From the NCBI GenBank assembly GCA_035547915.1, contig DASZTS010000008.1, positions 1 to 32,746 on the forward strand: DNA of 32,746 nt. Reading direction: 5' to 3'. Source of the stretch: DASSFG01 sp035547915 (GTDB lineage: Bacteria > Planctomycetota > Planctomycetia > Pirellulales > JAICIG01). The number at the start of each line of letters is the position of its first letter. Position 1 is the stretch's first letter. The translations under genes were made by a program, and so were the position numbers. The notes beneath the pieces are model-generated. The model was not told where the DNA came from. It saw only the letters and a list, made by a program, of their open reading frames with translations, and did no database searches. Positions 1 through 8,908 of the stretch are shown here, one piece after another.

Positions 1-8
1 TCGTCCAT
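1..8 (-). CDS. Start of a leftward gene cut by the window edge
   Basis: Only the ATG at position 8 (reading leftward) and fewer than two further codons are inside the window, so the product cannot be named. The start is supported by a clear AAGGAG Shine-Dalgarno sequence on the minus strand at 22-17, eight bases upstream of the ATG. The gene is divergent from the glycosyltransferase gene, and the 197 bases between the two start codons would hold both promoters. Confidence 0.5.
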
Positions 9-191
9 GATTGGATCTCCTTAAGCCTACCGCGGCCTTCCCTGCCGCCGGTACTCGCCCTACTTTAACGCTCCCAAACCAAATTCTCCTATTGAGCTTT
101 TTTGCACCCCACCAACAAGCACGGAAGCTGGCGTGCACCCCGGGTTTCGGCCCGCTCGGAACTGATCTGGCCGCGATTCCCCGCTCGCCGA

Positions 192-197
192 TACAAT
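192..197 (+). promoter_or_regulatory. Putative -10 element TACAAT of a near-leaderless promoter
   Basis: TACAAT ends eight bases before the ATG at 206. With the usual seven-base distance, transcription would start at about 204, leaving a two-base leader. No Shine-Dalgarno sequence precedes the ATG. No convincing -35 box is visible, so this rests on the hexamer and on the same arrangement at other genes in the window. Confidence 0.4.
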
Positions 198-205
198 GGC
201 GGGCC

Positions 206-1699
206 ATGTCTGGACGCCCCAAAAGGCCCTATTTTCTGGCGGTTTTGACGATCGTCGCGCTGGCCGTGCGGCTGGCGGCGATCTGGCTCGTCGGCGGTCG
301 CGAACCGGCCAGCGGCATAACCTACGAACATGGCGAGATCGCGGAAAACCTCGTCGCAGGTCGCGGTTTTTCGGTAAATTTCCTGGGTTCGTCGGGACCG
401 ACCTCGCAGCAGGCCCCCTTCTATCCGGTCCTGCTGGCCGTGATCTACGACCTCTGCGGCGTCGATTCTGCGACCAGCTTGCTCGTCGTCCAGGTCCTGC
501 AAGCGGTGGCCGGAACGCTGCTCACGCTCTGCGTCGTCTGGCTGGCCCGGTCGCTCTTGCCCGACTGGCCGACACTCGCCGCGACGGCCGGTTGGCTGGC
601 CGCACTCTACCCGAGCCACGTCTACCTGGTCACCCATTTCCAGGTTGCCGTCTGGGCCGCGCTCGTGCTCACCGCGCTGCTGGCATGGGTGGCCTGGAGC
701 GGCGGCTGCCACACCTGGAGCAAGGCCCTGGCGACCGGCCTGTTGTCGGGCGGTCTGTTGCTGATCGATCCGATTCTGGCGCTGGCGCTTCCCGCCGTGG
801 CCTACCTGTCCTGGCGACGCGATCGCGACATGGTCGTAGGCGACGGACGATGGACCGTTTTCGGGGCTTGGGCCGGCCGCATGGGGCGCCTGGCGACCAT
901 CGCCGCGACGGCTGCACTGGTCATCGCACCCTGGCTGTACCGTAACTATCGCGTGCACGGCGAACTGGTGTTCGTCAAATCGACCTTCGGCTACGCCTTC
1001 TGGCAGGGAAATAACCCGGTGAGCTGGGGGACCGACAAGATTCCCAAACGATCGGACGAGACGCTCCGGCTGGCGCATGACGGTTCGATCGCCGACCAGC
1101 ACCGCGCCATGTGGGATGCCCGCCACGAGACCCTCTACATCGACGACGTATTGCTCAAGCCGACCGGCTACGATCAATTCGCCGGGCTGACCGAGCCCGA
1201 GCGTTCTCGGTTGCTCGGCCGCCAGGCGTGGGATTTTGTGCAACGGGAGCCCGCGCGCTATGCGCGACTCTGCGCACGTCGGCTGCGGTATTTTCTCCTC
1301 TTCGACGAGACCAACCCCAAGGCGCGCCACCGGCTCTATCGAGCGACCACCGTCGGCTGGCTCGTATCGGCCGCGATCGGCGTGCTGGTGCTGCGACCGC
1401 GCTGGCGGACGCTCGCACCCCTGCTGGCCATCTTTGCGGCAGTGACGGTCTTCCACACGCTGACCATCACTTCGGCCCGCTTCCGCATCCCGATCGAGCC
1501 GCTCTCGTTGATCTGGGCCGCCGCTCCGTACGCGACCCTGTTCGATCGTTTCCGGGCGGCAATCCAGTCTTGGCGGCAAACACGGCGCGAAGAAGAAGAG
1601 CACGAGGCGTACGGACCGCGGCACGCATTGAAGGGACCGCACACGCCGACCGAGCGCCGCTATGCCAAGAAAGAGCTGCGGCGTTTGCTGCGGAGATGA
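206..1699 (+). CDS. Membrane glycosyltransferase, GT39/ArnT-like (GT-C fold)
   Basis: A 497-residue polytopic inner-membrane protein, probably moving a sugar from a lipid-phosphate carrier to a lipid, protein or glycan outside the membrane. The first transmembrane helix (about residues 8-28) is followed by a loop with acidic and His residues (TYEHGEIAENL, about 38-48) and the segment PTSQQAPFYPVLLAVIY, the usual GT39/GT83 order of an acidic first loop followed by a P-x-YP helix. Several more hydrophobic helices follow, ending at about residue 430. The tail is hydrophilic and rich in Arg and Glu. I chose the ATG at 206 over the in-frame ATG at 11 because the longer form adds 65 residues that do not look like a protein start, and because of the TACAAT box just upstream. 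Donor and acceptor cannot be told from the sequence. The family call is fairly sure, the substrate unknown. Confidence 0.8.
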   Translation: MSGRPKRPYFLAVLTIVALAVRLAAIWLVGGREPASGITYEHGEIAENLVAGRGFSVNFLGSSGPTSQQAPFYPVLLAVIYDLCGVDSATSLLVVQVLQAVAGTLLTLCVVWLARSLLPDWPTLAATAGWLAALYPSHVYLVTHFQVAVWAALVLTALLAWVAWSGGCHTWSKALATGLLSGGLLLIDPILALALPAVAYLSWRRDRDMVVGDGRWTVFGAWAGRMGRLATIAATAALVIAPWLYRNYRVHGELVFVKSTFGYAFWQGNNPVSWGTDKIPKRSDETLRLAHDGSIADQHRAMWDARHETLYIDDVLLKPTGYDQFAGLTEPERSRLLGRQAWDFVQREPARYARLCARRLRYFLLFDETNPKARHRLYRATTVGWLVSAAIGVLVLRPRWRTLAPLLAIFAAVTVFHTLTITSARFRIPIEPLSLIWAAAPYATLFDRFRAAIQSWRQTRREEEEHEAYGPRHALKGPHTPTERRYAKKELRRLLRR

Positions 1700-1729
1700 C
1701 CGCCCGAGGCCGAGTGACGATCGTCCGCG

Positions 1730-3166
<1,437 letters not shown>

Positions 3167-3172
3167 GCGAGC

Positions 3173-3178
3173 AGTATA
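3173..3178 (-). promoter_or_regulatory. Putative -10 element TATACT giving a leaderless gnd mRNA
   Basis: On the minus strand TATACT is followed by six bases and then the gnd ATG, so the expected start site falls on the A of the start codon. There is no Shine-Dalgarno sequence between them. A -35 box is not evident at the expected distance. Confidence 0.45.
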
Positions 3179-3232
3179 GCGGCGGAGGGCCGGCCTCGCG
3201 AGACGGTGGCAGGGGCGCGGTTCGCGCGGATT

Positions 3233-3263
3233 TTGACACCAGGCTACTGCCCTCTGGTAGACT
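3233..3263 (+). promoter_or_regulatory. Putative promoter TTGACA-N19-TAGACT of the 3270-4136 operon
   Basis: A perfect TTGACA (3233-3238) is followed after 19 bases by TAGACT (3258-3263). The spacer is longer than the usual 17. The hexamer ends six bases before the ATG of the leader ORF at 3270, so the predicted transcript starts on that ATG. It lies between gnd and the hypothetical gene and reads rightward. Confidence 0.45.
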
Positions 3264-3269
3264 GCCCCC

Positions 3270-3311
3270 ATGGCCTCCCCCGTAACCCCGTTCAGCGTGG
3301 GATTTGTATGA
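3270..3311 (+). CDS. 13-residue leader ORF, translationally coupled
   Basis: The frame encodes MASPVTPFSVGFV and ends in a TGA that overlaps the ATG of the next gene (ATGA at 3308-3311). It begins exactly where the TTGACA/TAGACT promoter predicts the transcript start, so it would be read as a leaderless mini-ORF and pass ribosomes on to the next gene. The peptide has no stretch of repeated amino acids that would point to classical attenuation. It could be a chance frame. The case rests on the promoter position together with the ATGA overlap. Confidence 0.35.
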   Translation: MASPVTPFSVGFV

Positions 3312-3733
3312 TTTGTGGCGACCTCGGAAGCCTTAGTCCGGGACAGCGGGCAATCGTGCTTGCAAAGCCATGTTGGCGAATGCGTTGGTTTGCGTCGCTC
3401 TTGAATTGGAACGGCCTGCAACTCCAATGGGTTAGGCTTGATGAGGAAATCATCGTCTCCTATGTCACTACCGACATAGAGTTCCACATCCAGATCAACG
3501 AGCTGCGCAATCATCCGGGGCTGCATCAAGCAACGACGGGGCCGTTTCGGTACGGAATTGGTCCACACGTCGGTTGGCATCGTTTCGAACTTTTCGACGA
3601 CGATGCCCGTCTGCTCGCGGAGTCACAGCGACTCAAGCCGTTCCTTGACCGACAGCAATTTCGCGACCCGGCCAGGCGAGTTTTGTGGAAAAAAGCCCAC
3701 CCTGAACTCCTGCTGAAGAAGCGTAAGCAGTAA
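3308..3733 (+). CDS. Hypothetical cytosolic protein
   Basis: A 141-residue protein of unknown function with no signal peptide or membrane helix. It starts with several Cys and Trp residues (CGDLGSL, CWRMRWF), has a central beta-rich part (EEIIVSYVTTDIEFHIQ, about 48-64), a segment GPFRYGIGPHVGWHRFELFDD (about 80-100), and ends in a basic tail LLLKKRKQ. A weak GGGA lies five bases before the ATG, and the ATG overlaps the stop of the leader ORF. An in-frame open frame extends far upstream only because it is antisense to gnd. Its stop overlaps the start of the next gene (TAATG), so the genes are probably co-translated. No family was recognised. Confidence 0.6.
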   Translation: MICGDLGSLSPGQRAIVLAKPCWRMRWFASLLNWNGLQLQWVRLDEEIIVSYVTTDIEFHIQINELRNHPGLHQATTGPFRYGIGPHVGWHRFELFDDDARLLAESQRLKPFLDRQQFRDPARRVLWKKAHPELLLKKRKQ

Positions 3734-3948
3734 TGACTCGCCCACAATTCACCCTCCGCGCGTTGCTGGTGCTCATGCTGGCGGCAGCTTGCTTCTTTGG
3801 CGGGATACAGTTTGAACGGGAGCTTGCCCGACATAGGCCCAAGGCGGTTCTCTATTCGAGCAACCTTGACATTCCGTTTCCCTGTGGCCCTTTCGGCCTC
3901 GAGGCCAGCGACCCGATGCCAACGGCGCCAAAGTCAGAGGCGCAGTGA
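3733..3948 (+). CDS. Small single-helix membrane protein, QFTLRALL type
   Basis: A 71-residue protein that begins MTRPQFTLRALLVLMLAAACFFGG, a basic/amphipathic start leading into one membrane helix at about residues 10-24. This N-terminal pattern (QFSLRTLL or similar, then a hydrophobic helix ending FFGG) is common on short planctomycete proteins. The function is unknown. The rest is hydrophilic and Pro-rich (DIPFPCGPFG, PMPTAPKSEAQ). It starts at the TAATG overlap with the preceding gene and its end overlaps the GTG of the next one, so all three are one operon. It is a paralogue of the next gene at the N-terminus. Confidence 0.65.
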   Translation: MTRPQFTLRALLVLMLAAACFFGGIQFERELARHRPKAVLYSSNLDIPFPCGPFGLEASDPMPTAPKSEAQ

Positions 3949-4136
3949 CCGTGCCCCGCCAGTTCTCCTTGAAAACGTTGCTGTGGTTGATGGCCGTGGC
4001 GGGGGCGTTCTTCGCTGGCGCGGTATGGCAAAAGCATCTCCATGCGCTCAAGCGACCGTGGCGAAACGATCCCGAATTCATGGAGTTGCCAGACGGTTCG
4101 ATTTGGCGACGCGTGTTCGATATAGAAGACGAGTGA
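3945..4136 (+). CDS. Small single-helix membrane protein, QFSLKTLL type
   Basis: A 63-residue protein, MTVPRQFSLKTLLWLMAVAG and onward, with one membrane helix at about residues 11-27 and a basic segment (WQKHLHALKRPWRND) after it. It ends in an acidic tail (FDIEDE). The start codon is GTG within GTGA, overlapping the stop of the previous gene by four bases. The N-terminal 35 residues align with the previous protein (QF[TS]L[RK]-LL..LM...A.FF.G), so the pair looks like a tandem duplication. The function is unknown. The helix plus short polar tail suggests a membrane-anchored accessory protein. Confidence 0.6.
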   Translation: MTVPRQFSLKTLLWLMAVAGAFFAGAVWQKHLHALKRPWRNDPEFMELPDGSIWRRVFDIEDE

Positions 4137-4279
4137 CGGTGCCCACTTCCCGAGCACCGCAATACAACCGACCAGTTTTCGCGGTTCGGTTTGATTCGGA
4201 GGGAAACGCTACCGCCACCGCCGGCCGCCTTGCCCGAACTGAGGGCGGATCTCGACCCCGTTCGGTCGGTTGCCCTAAG

Positions 4280-5098
4280 CTAAGCGATCTGGCGGGTAAA
4301 ACGAGCGGCTTCCGCCCGCAGGAGCAGTTCGATCTCCCACCCCTCGGTGCGGATGCGCAGGTCGAGGTAGCTGAGGAATCGCACGACGGCGAAGTAACCG
4401 ATCACCAACCAGAGCGCGACCTGGAGCCAAATGGTGAATTGGGAGGTCGCGTCGACCGCTTCGCCAGCCAGCTCGCGCACCAGGAACCAGAGCGACCGCC
4501 AGAAGACGAACACCAGCAAGGCGCCCAAGAGGGTGGCGCCGATCCAGCGGTTGAACAACTCTCCCCGGTTGCGACTGTGCATGTTCGAACTGCGGCTGAA
4601 CGTGCTCGTGCCGAGCGGCGATGTCTTGCGCAGCGGATTGCGCTCCAGCAAGATGATCTCGCTGAGATAGGGCCAAAAAACGAACAAGGCCGGAATGAGG
4701 ATGACCATGGCGATCACCGCCCCGCGCAGCAACACCTGGTAGAGGAACATCTGGGTGAGCGACGCGACGAAGTCCTTCAGCACCTTGCCGGCGCTGGGTC
4801 GCTCCAGGAACAGGGCCTGACCGAGATAGAGCGTGATCGGCGCCGTCGCCAGCGGCACCTCCCAACAGACCAAGAGCGCCAACCGGAAGAGATACGCGAT
4901 GACGTCGTCCGGGTCGAGCGAGTCTTCGAAGAGCATGTCGCCCAGCAGCCAATGATTCAGGGCGGCCGCGGGTATGGCCCCGGCGAGCCAGCAGAGGGTA
5001 AGGGGACCGGCATGCTCGCGCAACACGGCCAGCGCCAGATCGAGGATATCGACGAAGCTCCGCTCGCGGATGGCGATGCGCGTCTTATCGAGTTGCAT
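4280..5098 (-). CDS. Hypothetical polytopic membrane protein in the RDD-SpoIIM operon
   Basis: A 272-residue integral membrane protein of no recognised family. It starts with a polar segment (MQLDKTRIAIRERSF), then has about five hydrophobic helices (roughly 23-45, 65-88, 125-150, 180-200 and 217-240) and a polar middle (RNPLRKTSPLGTSTFSRSSN, about 155-175). It ends in a charged cytosolic tail (RIRTEGWEIELLLRAEAARF). The tail EGWEIELLLRAEA resembles the end of membrane proteins found beside SpoIIM/RDD genes in planctomycetes. Its ATG at 5098 lies inside the end of the SpoIIM gene (14-base overlap), which indicates translational coupling. An upstream in-frame start would add 17 Cys/Ser-rich residues and is unlikely. 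Confidence 0.7.
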   Translation of the reverse strand: MQLDKTRIAIRERSFVDILDLALAVLREHAGPLTLCWLAGAIPAAALNHWLLGDMLFEDSLDPDDVIAYLFRLALLVCWEVPLATAPITLYLGQALFLERPSAGKVLKDFVASLTQMFLYQVLLRGAVIAMVILIPALFVFWPYLSEIILLERNPLRKTSPLGTSTFSRSSNMHSRNRGELFNRWIGATLLGALLVFVFWRSLWFLVRELAGEAVDATSQFTIWLQVALWLVIGYFAVVRFLSYLDLRIRTEGWEIELLLRAEAARFTRQIA

Positions 5099-6059
5099 GC
5101 CCTGCGCCCCGCGGATATCCCAAGATGACGAAGTAGAACAAGAGCACACTCGTCGAGAGCACCGCCACCGAAGCCTTGAAGGGATACGGGAGCGCCGAAG
5201 GCGAAATATACCCCTCGATGAAGGCCGCGAGGCAGAACAATATCACGCTGAACGAAACGCTGGTCACGGCCTCCTTCGCGGCCAGGCGCAAAGAAGCCGT
5301 GCGCGTCATGCCGTTCGTGTCGACGATGGAAAAGCCCAGGCGCATGCCGGCGGCCGAGGCCAAGACGATGGCCGTCAACTCGAAGGGGCCGTGCGCCGTG
5401 ACAAAGTGAAAGAAGTTCGTGCGCTGCGGGACGGTGGCCATGTGGCCGAAGACCGTGCCCAACTGAGCGGCGTTGGCGACGGTGATGAAAAGCCCGCCCA
5501 CCCCCAGCACCAGCCCGGCGGAGAAACACTGCAAGCCGATGCTCGAGTTGTGCTGCACGTAGAAGCCCGACATGGCGATGCTGGCGTTGAGGTCGCGACC
5601 CTCGTGCGAGTGATCGTACATCTCCTCCATCGCTTGCATCGTGGGCCGTCCGACCATCTCTTCCGTAAACTTGGGCGATAGATAACCACTCGCCATCGTT
5701 GCCAAGAAGGTTCCCCAGAAGAGGGCAAACGCCAACCGCACCGATTTGTCGCGAAACAGACGCTGCGGGATCTCGTAGAGCAACTCCTGCATCCAGAGCG
5801 TCGGGTTGAACGAGCGACTGGGATAGAGTTGATTGTGCGCGCGGCCGACAAGCTGGTGCAGGTAGTGCACCGTGTTGGGCGGCAGTTGGTAGGAATCGGC
5901 CAGGGCCAGGTCGGCGCAGACCGCGCGGTAGAGCGCCCCGAAGCGCTCCACCGTGGCCGGCCCGAGCGTCTTGGCGCGACGATTCTCCAACAGCAGGCAA
6001 TGTCGTTCCAACTCGCGCCAGTTATCGCGGCGCGACTGGAGAAAGTCGGCGACCTTCAT
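5085..6059 (-). CDS. SpoIIM (stage II sporulation protein M) family membrane protein
   Basis: A 324-residue membrane protein. The first 100 residues are soluble and helical (KVADFLQSRRDNWRELERHC, then YRAVCADLALADSY), followed by membrane helices. The conserved stretch NASIAMSGFYVQHNSSIGLQCFSAGLVLGVGG and the motif HGPFELTAIVLASAAGMRLG (about 235-254) mark the DUF95/SpoIIM family. Despite its name this family is widespread in non-sporulating bacteria, where it travels with RDD, MoxR and DUF58 genes and is thought to act at the membrane. A GGAAG lies six bases before the ATG at 6059. It is the middle gene of a leftward operon, 68 bases after RDD and overlapping the next gene by 14. Confidence 0.88.
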   Translation of the reverse strand: MKVADFLQSRRDNWRELERHCLLLENRRAKTLGPATVERFGALYRAVCADLALADSYQLPPNTVHYLHQLVGRAHNQLYPSRSFNPTLWMQELLYEIPQRLFRDKSVRLAFALFWGTFLATMASGYLSPKFTEEMVGRPTMQAMEEMYDHSHEGRDLNASIAMSGFYVQHNSSIGLQCFSAGLVLGVGGLFITVANAAQLGTVFGHMATVPQRTNFFHFVTAHGPFELTAIVLASAAGMRLGFSIVDTNGMTRTASLRLAAKEAVTSVSFSVILFCLAAFIEGYISPSALPYPFKASVAVLSTSVLLFYFVILGYPRGAGHATR

Positions 6060-6127
6060 CAGAAACTTCCGGCCGTACTCAAGGAGTGGGAATCAGGCAT
6101 CGGCTCGGCCATCGGAAACGACAGAGC

Positions 6128-6967
6128 CTAACGTACTTGTATCACGGGCTGCGGCTCGGCGGGCCGTTGGGCCTCGTCGACGCGGTCGGTGATGAAAGTT
6201 CGATAGTATAAGGCACACAACAGCAGATCATAGTTGACGTCGGGCGGCAGGTTGAGCTTTTCGCGCAACGGTTCGCCGATGTGCATGGCAATCTCGATCC
6301 GCCGCCGCCAGGGAAACGTATGCCGCCGCTGTACATAGGCCGCCAAGGCGCGCGCCAGGCCGCGACTGGCGCGGAAGCCCGCCGGCAGGTCACCGGCTAG
6401 CCGGATCGCTTCGGGTTCTTGCATGGGCGCGATGCCATAGTGTCGCTGCGGTTCCTCGATGATCACCATCGTGCCCGCCGCCAGGTCCCCCAGGCGCTGA
6501 TAGCGATCGTTCATCATGACCGTGAGCAGACCGAGCAGGTACGTGGGGAACGAAATGGGCAGCTCGGCGAACTCGATCACCGGCGGCAGCGCGTCGGCCG
6601 AGCGCAGAAAGTTACGCAGCACGGCCTGCCAGCCGTTGATCGGTTGCCCTTCGTCGGAGACGACGCGGATGCGCATCATCCGCTTACCCGGTGTTTGTCC
6701 GTTCCAATACGTCTCGAACAGGCCGCCGTAGAACCAGTCCAGCAGGAACCAGGCGACCAGCCCCACCGCCACGCCGATGCCGACCTGCCCGACGATGCCG
6801 AAGGCAACGTTGAGCATCAGCAGCACGATCACGGCCAGAACCTTGACGGCCACGTCGATCAGATAGGCCGGCAAGCGCCGAAACGGCCCCGCGACGCGGT
6901 ACTGAAAGGCGATGTTTTCGGGAGTGACGATCTCGATCCGCGTATCAATCGGCGGTTGACCGGCCAT
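6128..6967 (-). CDS. RDD family membrane protein
   Basis: A 279-residue membrane protein. The RDD domain covers about residues 19-160: RRLPAYLIDVAVKVLAVIVLL supplies the Arg and the first Asp (R31, D38) leading into helix 1. Helix 2 is at about 62-82, and ETYWNGQTPGKRMMRIRVV (85-103) is the typical turn after it. A third hydrophobic stretch (PISFPTYLLGLLTVMM) follows. The remaining 110 residues are soluble and basic, with no family recognised. RDD proteins are poorly understood, and some have been linked to cation transport. Start ATG 6967 with GAAGG four to five bases upstream. First gene of the RDD-SpoIIM-membrane protein operon. Its usual MoxR/DUF58 partners are here some 18 kb away. Confidence 0.9.
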   Translation of the reverse strand: MAGQPPIDTRIEIVTPENIAFQYRVAGPFRRLPAYLIDVAVKVLAVIVLLMLNVAFGIVGQVGIGVAVGLVAWFLLDWFYGGLFETYWNGQTPGKRMMRIRVVSDEGQPINGWQAVLRNFLRSADALPPVIEFAELPISFPTYLLGLLTVMMNDRYQRLGDLAAGTMVIIEEPQRHYGIAPMQEPEAIRLAGDLPAGFRASRGLARALAAYVQRRHTFPWRRRIEIAMHIGEPLREKLNLPPDVNYDLLLCALYYRTFITDRVDEAQRPAEPQPVIQVR

Positions 6968-7036
6968 CGTTACCTTCTCTTTTGGTCAACCGCGGGGGGC
7001 CGTTGTTTCGCGTGATCGATATGCTGGCATCCGGCC

Positions 7037-7507
7037 CTACCACATCCCGTCGGGCATCGGTCGCCACTGCCAACCGTCAAAATGCTCCACGGCCAGCCAT
7101 TGTTCGCGCGGCACGGCGTCGAAGGTGGCATACCACCAACTCGGCTTCGAGTTGACCCGCGCCGCCAACGAAACGATGTTGCCGGCGATCTTTGCCGGCA
7201 GGTCTCCGTCGCGCTTGAAATCGTGCCAGGTGTGCGGCGCGACCGACGGAGCCACGCCGATGCGAATCGGCGTGATGCCGATGGTGTGCAACTCGTCGCG
7301 CTGAAGCAAACGAGCCGAACCGTCGGCACACGTCAGGTTCTTGGCGGCCGATGGCTCCCAGTCCTGATTGGTCGAAAACCAGACGGCCGCCCGGGCCTGC
7401 CCGCCCGCGAAGGCCGCGGCCGGCCGGATGGCCCGATCGCGGACGATACCCGCGAAGAAATCGCGAATCGTGTAATGCCAGACCACGGGAAGAGCGGACG
7501 AAATCAT
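7037..7507 (-). CDS. Hypothetical protein with WHYT and VWFST motifs
   Basis: A 156-residue soluble protein of unknown function. Its N-terminus VVWHYTIRDFFAGIVRDRAIRPA has the form of proteins that open with H-Y-T followed by a helix and a turn. A strand AAVWFSTNQDWEP (41-52) follows, and a C-terminal acidic/aromatic part (VPREQWLAVEHFDGWQW). The order H-Y, F-S-T, E recalls the H-Y-E arrangement of ADP-ribosyltransferase-like folds, but the match is by eye and weak. AAGGGA lies eight bases before the ATG at 7507. It sits 69 bases upstream of the RDD gene on the same strand and downstream of the RraA-like gene, and may be read with either. Confidence 0.65.
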   Translation of the reverse strand: MISSALPVVWHYTIRDFFAGIVRDRAIRPAAAFAGGQARAAVWFSTNQDWEPSAAKNLTCADGSARLLQRDELHTIGITPIRIGVAPSVAPHTWHDFKRDGDLPAKIAGNIVSLAARVNSKPSWWYATFDAVPREQWLAVEHFDGWQWRPMPDGMW

Positions 7508-7578
7508 TTCTTCGATCCCTTAGATAGAGGGTCGCGCCTTCAACATGGGAAATCAACGGCAAACTTGGCCGGAAAAAC

Positions 7579-8328
7579 TTAGGTAACTCGCCACACCCGG
7601 TCGCCGCGGGCCGTACCGGCACGCTTGGTCAAACCGGCAACGATCGCCGAGAACTCCTTGCGTGCGGCGCCCAGGCCCTCCGGAGTCTTGGGACCGCTCG
7701 ATCGTACATAATCGAGCACCACTTGTTCGGCGGCCACGAACTCTCCGGCAATGTCGGCAATCTCGGCCGCCAGATCAAGCGGAATGCTCGTCACGCCGTT
7801 CGCGTCGCCGTGCAGCAGGTCGCCTTGCTTCACCACCAGTCCTCCCACCCGCACCGGCATGCCGATGTGCAGGATGTGGCAATAGGCGTGCGAGCAGATC
7901 GTCGTGCCGGTAAACACCGGATAGTTCAGCGCTCTCACCTGTTCCAGATCGCGACCACCGCCGGACGTGACCAACCCCACCGATCCGAACGCTTTGTAGG
8001 TCGAGCACATGACCTCGCCGAACGTGGCCGCGACTGGGGGATCGTCGAGATCCTGAAAGACCACCACGGCCGGTCCCGGCAGTTCCGCGAAACCGGCCAC
8101 CTGTCGCTCCATGCTGCCATACGCATCGCCCGCGCCGGCCGGGGCATCGCTGCGAAAACAGGCCGTGCTGGCAAAACCGACCATTGGCGGCAGATGGGCG
8201 AAATTTGCCCTGATCCGACCGTCCATGTATCCGCGATTGCGCGGACAGAAATCGAACAGCTCGATCACGTTGCAGATGGTGGGCGTGTCGAAGCGAGCAA
8301 GCTTTTCAAGAACCGCGGTGGAAAACAT
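7579..8328 (-). CDS. RraA-like family protein (4-hydroxy-4-methyl-2-oxoglutarate aldolase fold)
   Basis: A 249-residue protein of the RraA/HMG-aldolase family. It opens with ARFDTPTICNVIELF, the usual T-x-x-(V/I)-x-D/N start. It has a central GEVMCSTYKAFGSVGLVTSGGGRDLEQV (about 104-131), where members carry G-x-x-G-x-V-(T)-x-G-x-x-RD with the metal- and pyruvate-binding Arg-Asp. A C-terminal GDLLHGDANGV (about 168-178) carries the second Asp pair. Members cleave 4-hydroxy-2-oxo acids with a divalent metal, or act as RNase E inhibitors (RraA proper). This protein is about 90 residues longer than E. coli RraA and closer to the dimethylmenaquinone methyltransferase-annotated group. The substrate is unknown. 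No clear Shine-Dalgarno sequence precedes the ATG. It is followed by a 71-base gap to the WHYT gene on the same strand. Confidence 0.82.
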   Translation of the reverse strand: MFSTAVLEKLARFDTPTICNVIELFDFCPRNRGYMDGRIRANFAHLPPMVGFASTACFRSDAPAGAGDAYGSMERQVAGFAELPGPAVVVFQDLDDPPVAATFGEVMCSTYKAFGSVGLVTSGGGRDLEQVRALNYPVFTGTTICSHAYCHILHIGMPVRVGGLVVKQGDLLHGDANGVTSIPLDLAAEIADIAGEFVAAEQVVLDYVRSSGPKTPEGLGAARKEFSAIVAGLTKRAGTARGDRVWRVT

Positions 8329-8542
8329 GGGGAGATAGGTGGGTCCAACGATTAGAAATGCGACAACCGGCTGTATGCATAAATCGGCAATGACCGAGCA
8401 AACCCCATTTCCCGCGCCCTGTCAAGCAGCCACGCCGGTTTGGCATCCAATCTGCAAATTCCGGCCTGCGGGGAAACCCAACGGGGCCGGAACAGAGCAC
8501 GTTGGGCACGAAAACGAACGACCTTGTTCAGGAGGGTTTTTA

Positions 8543-8908
8543 ATGGTGAGGCGTTTCACCTGGATGGCCGCGTTGTTGGGGGCCATGACCTTGGCCACGG
8601 CCAGCACGACCTACGGACAATACTACGACTACTATCCGCCGCGCCCGGCGGCACGTGCGGCTGCCGACACGGCCCGCGCTGCCGGTGCCGTGGTGCGCGG
8701 AACGGCGCGCGCGGCCGACGCCGCGGTGCGGGGAACGGCGAGAGCGGCAGGCGCCGCGACGCGGGCCGCCGTGCGGCCGTATGGACCGGCCTACGGCCCG
8801 GGTTACTATGAGCCCGGTTACTATTACGGCCCCAGGCCTTATTACAGCGCTCGGCCGATCCTCCCGCGACCCTACGTCGAGTTCGAAGGCGGACCAGCCT
8901 GGTACTAG
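8543..8908 (+). CDS. Secreted Ala/Arg-rich 11-residue-repeat, Tyr/Pro/Gly-rich tail protein
   Basis: A 121-residue protein. A signal peptide at about 1-25 (basic start MVRRFTW, hydrophobic core, cleavage near TYG-QYY) indicates export. Residues 43-75 are three copies of an 11-residue unit: TARAAGAVVRG, TARAADAAVRG and TARAAGAATRA, preceded by a partial copy. An 11-residue period suits a long amphipathic helix. The tail (80-121) is rich in Tyr, Pro and Gly (YGPGYYEPGYYYGPRPYY). The start is set by AGGAGG at 8530-8535, seven bases before the ATG. Function is unknown. A surface or envelope structural role is a guess. It stands alone, divergent from the RraA gene. Confidence 0.75.
   Translation: MVRRFTWMAALLGAMTLATASTTYGQYYDYYPPRPAARAAADTARAAGAVVRGTARAADAAVRGTARAAGAATRAAVRPYGPAYGPGYYEPGYYYGPRPYYSARPILPRPYVEFEGGPAWY
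8669..8767 (+). repeat. Three tandem 33-bp units inside the secreted-protein gene
   Basis: The three 11-residue protein repeats are encoded by imperfect 33-base units that keep GGAACGGC and GCGGC cores. The repeat is in frame and would expand or shrink without a frameshift. Confidence 0.6.

Noticed and set aside
89..1642. 517-codon leftward frame opposite the glycosyltransferase
   Set aside because: Composition is Gly/Arg/Gln-rich without hydrophobic periodicity; the plus strand encodes a clear membrane protein.
4133..5128. A third small-protein gene starting at the GTGA at 4133
   Set aside because: The frame lacks the QFSLKTLL helix and runs antisense through the membrane-protein gene. Only the start context is repeated.
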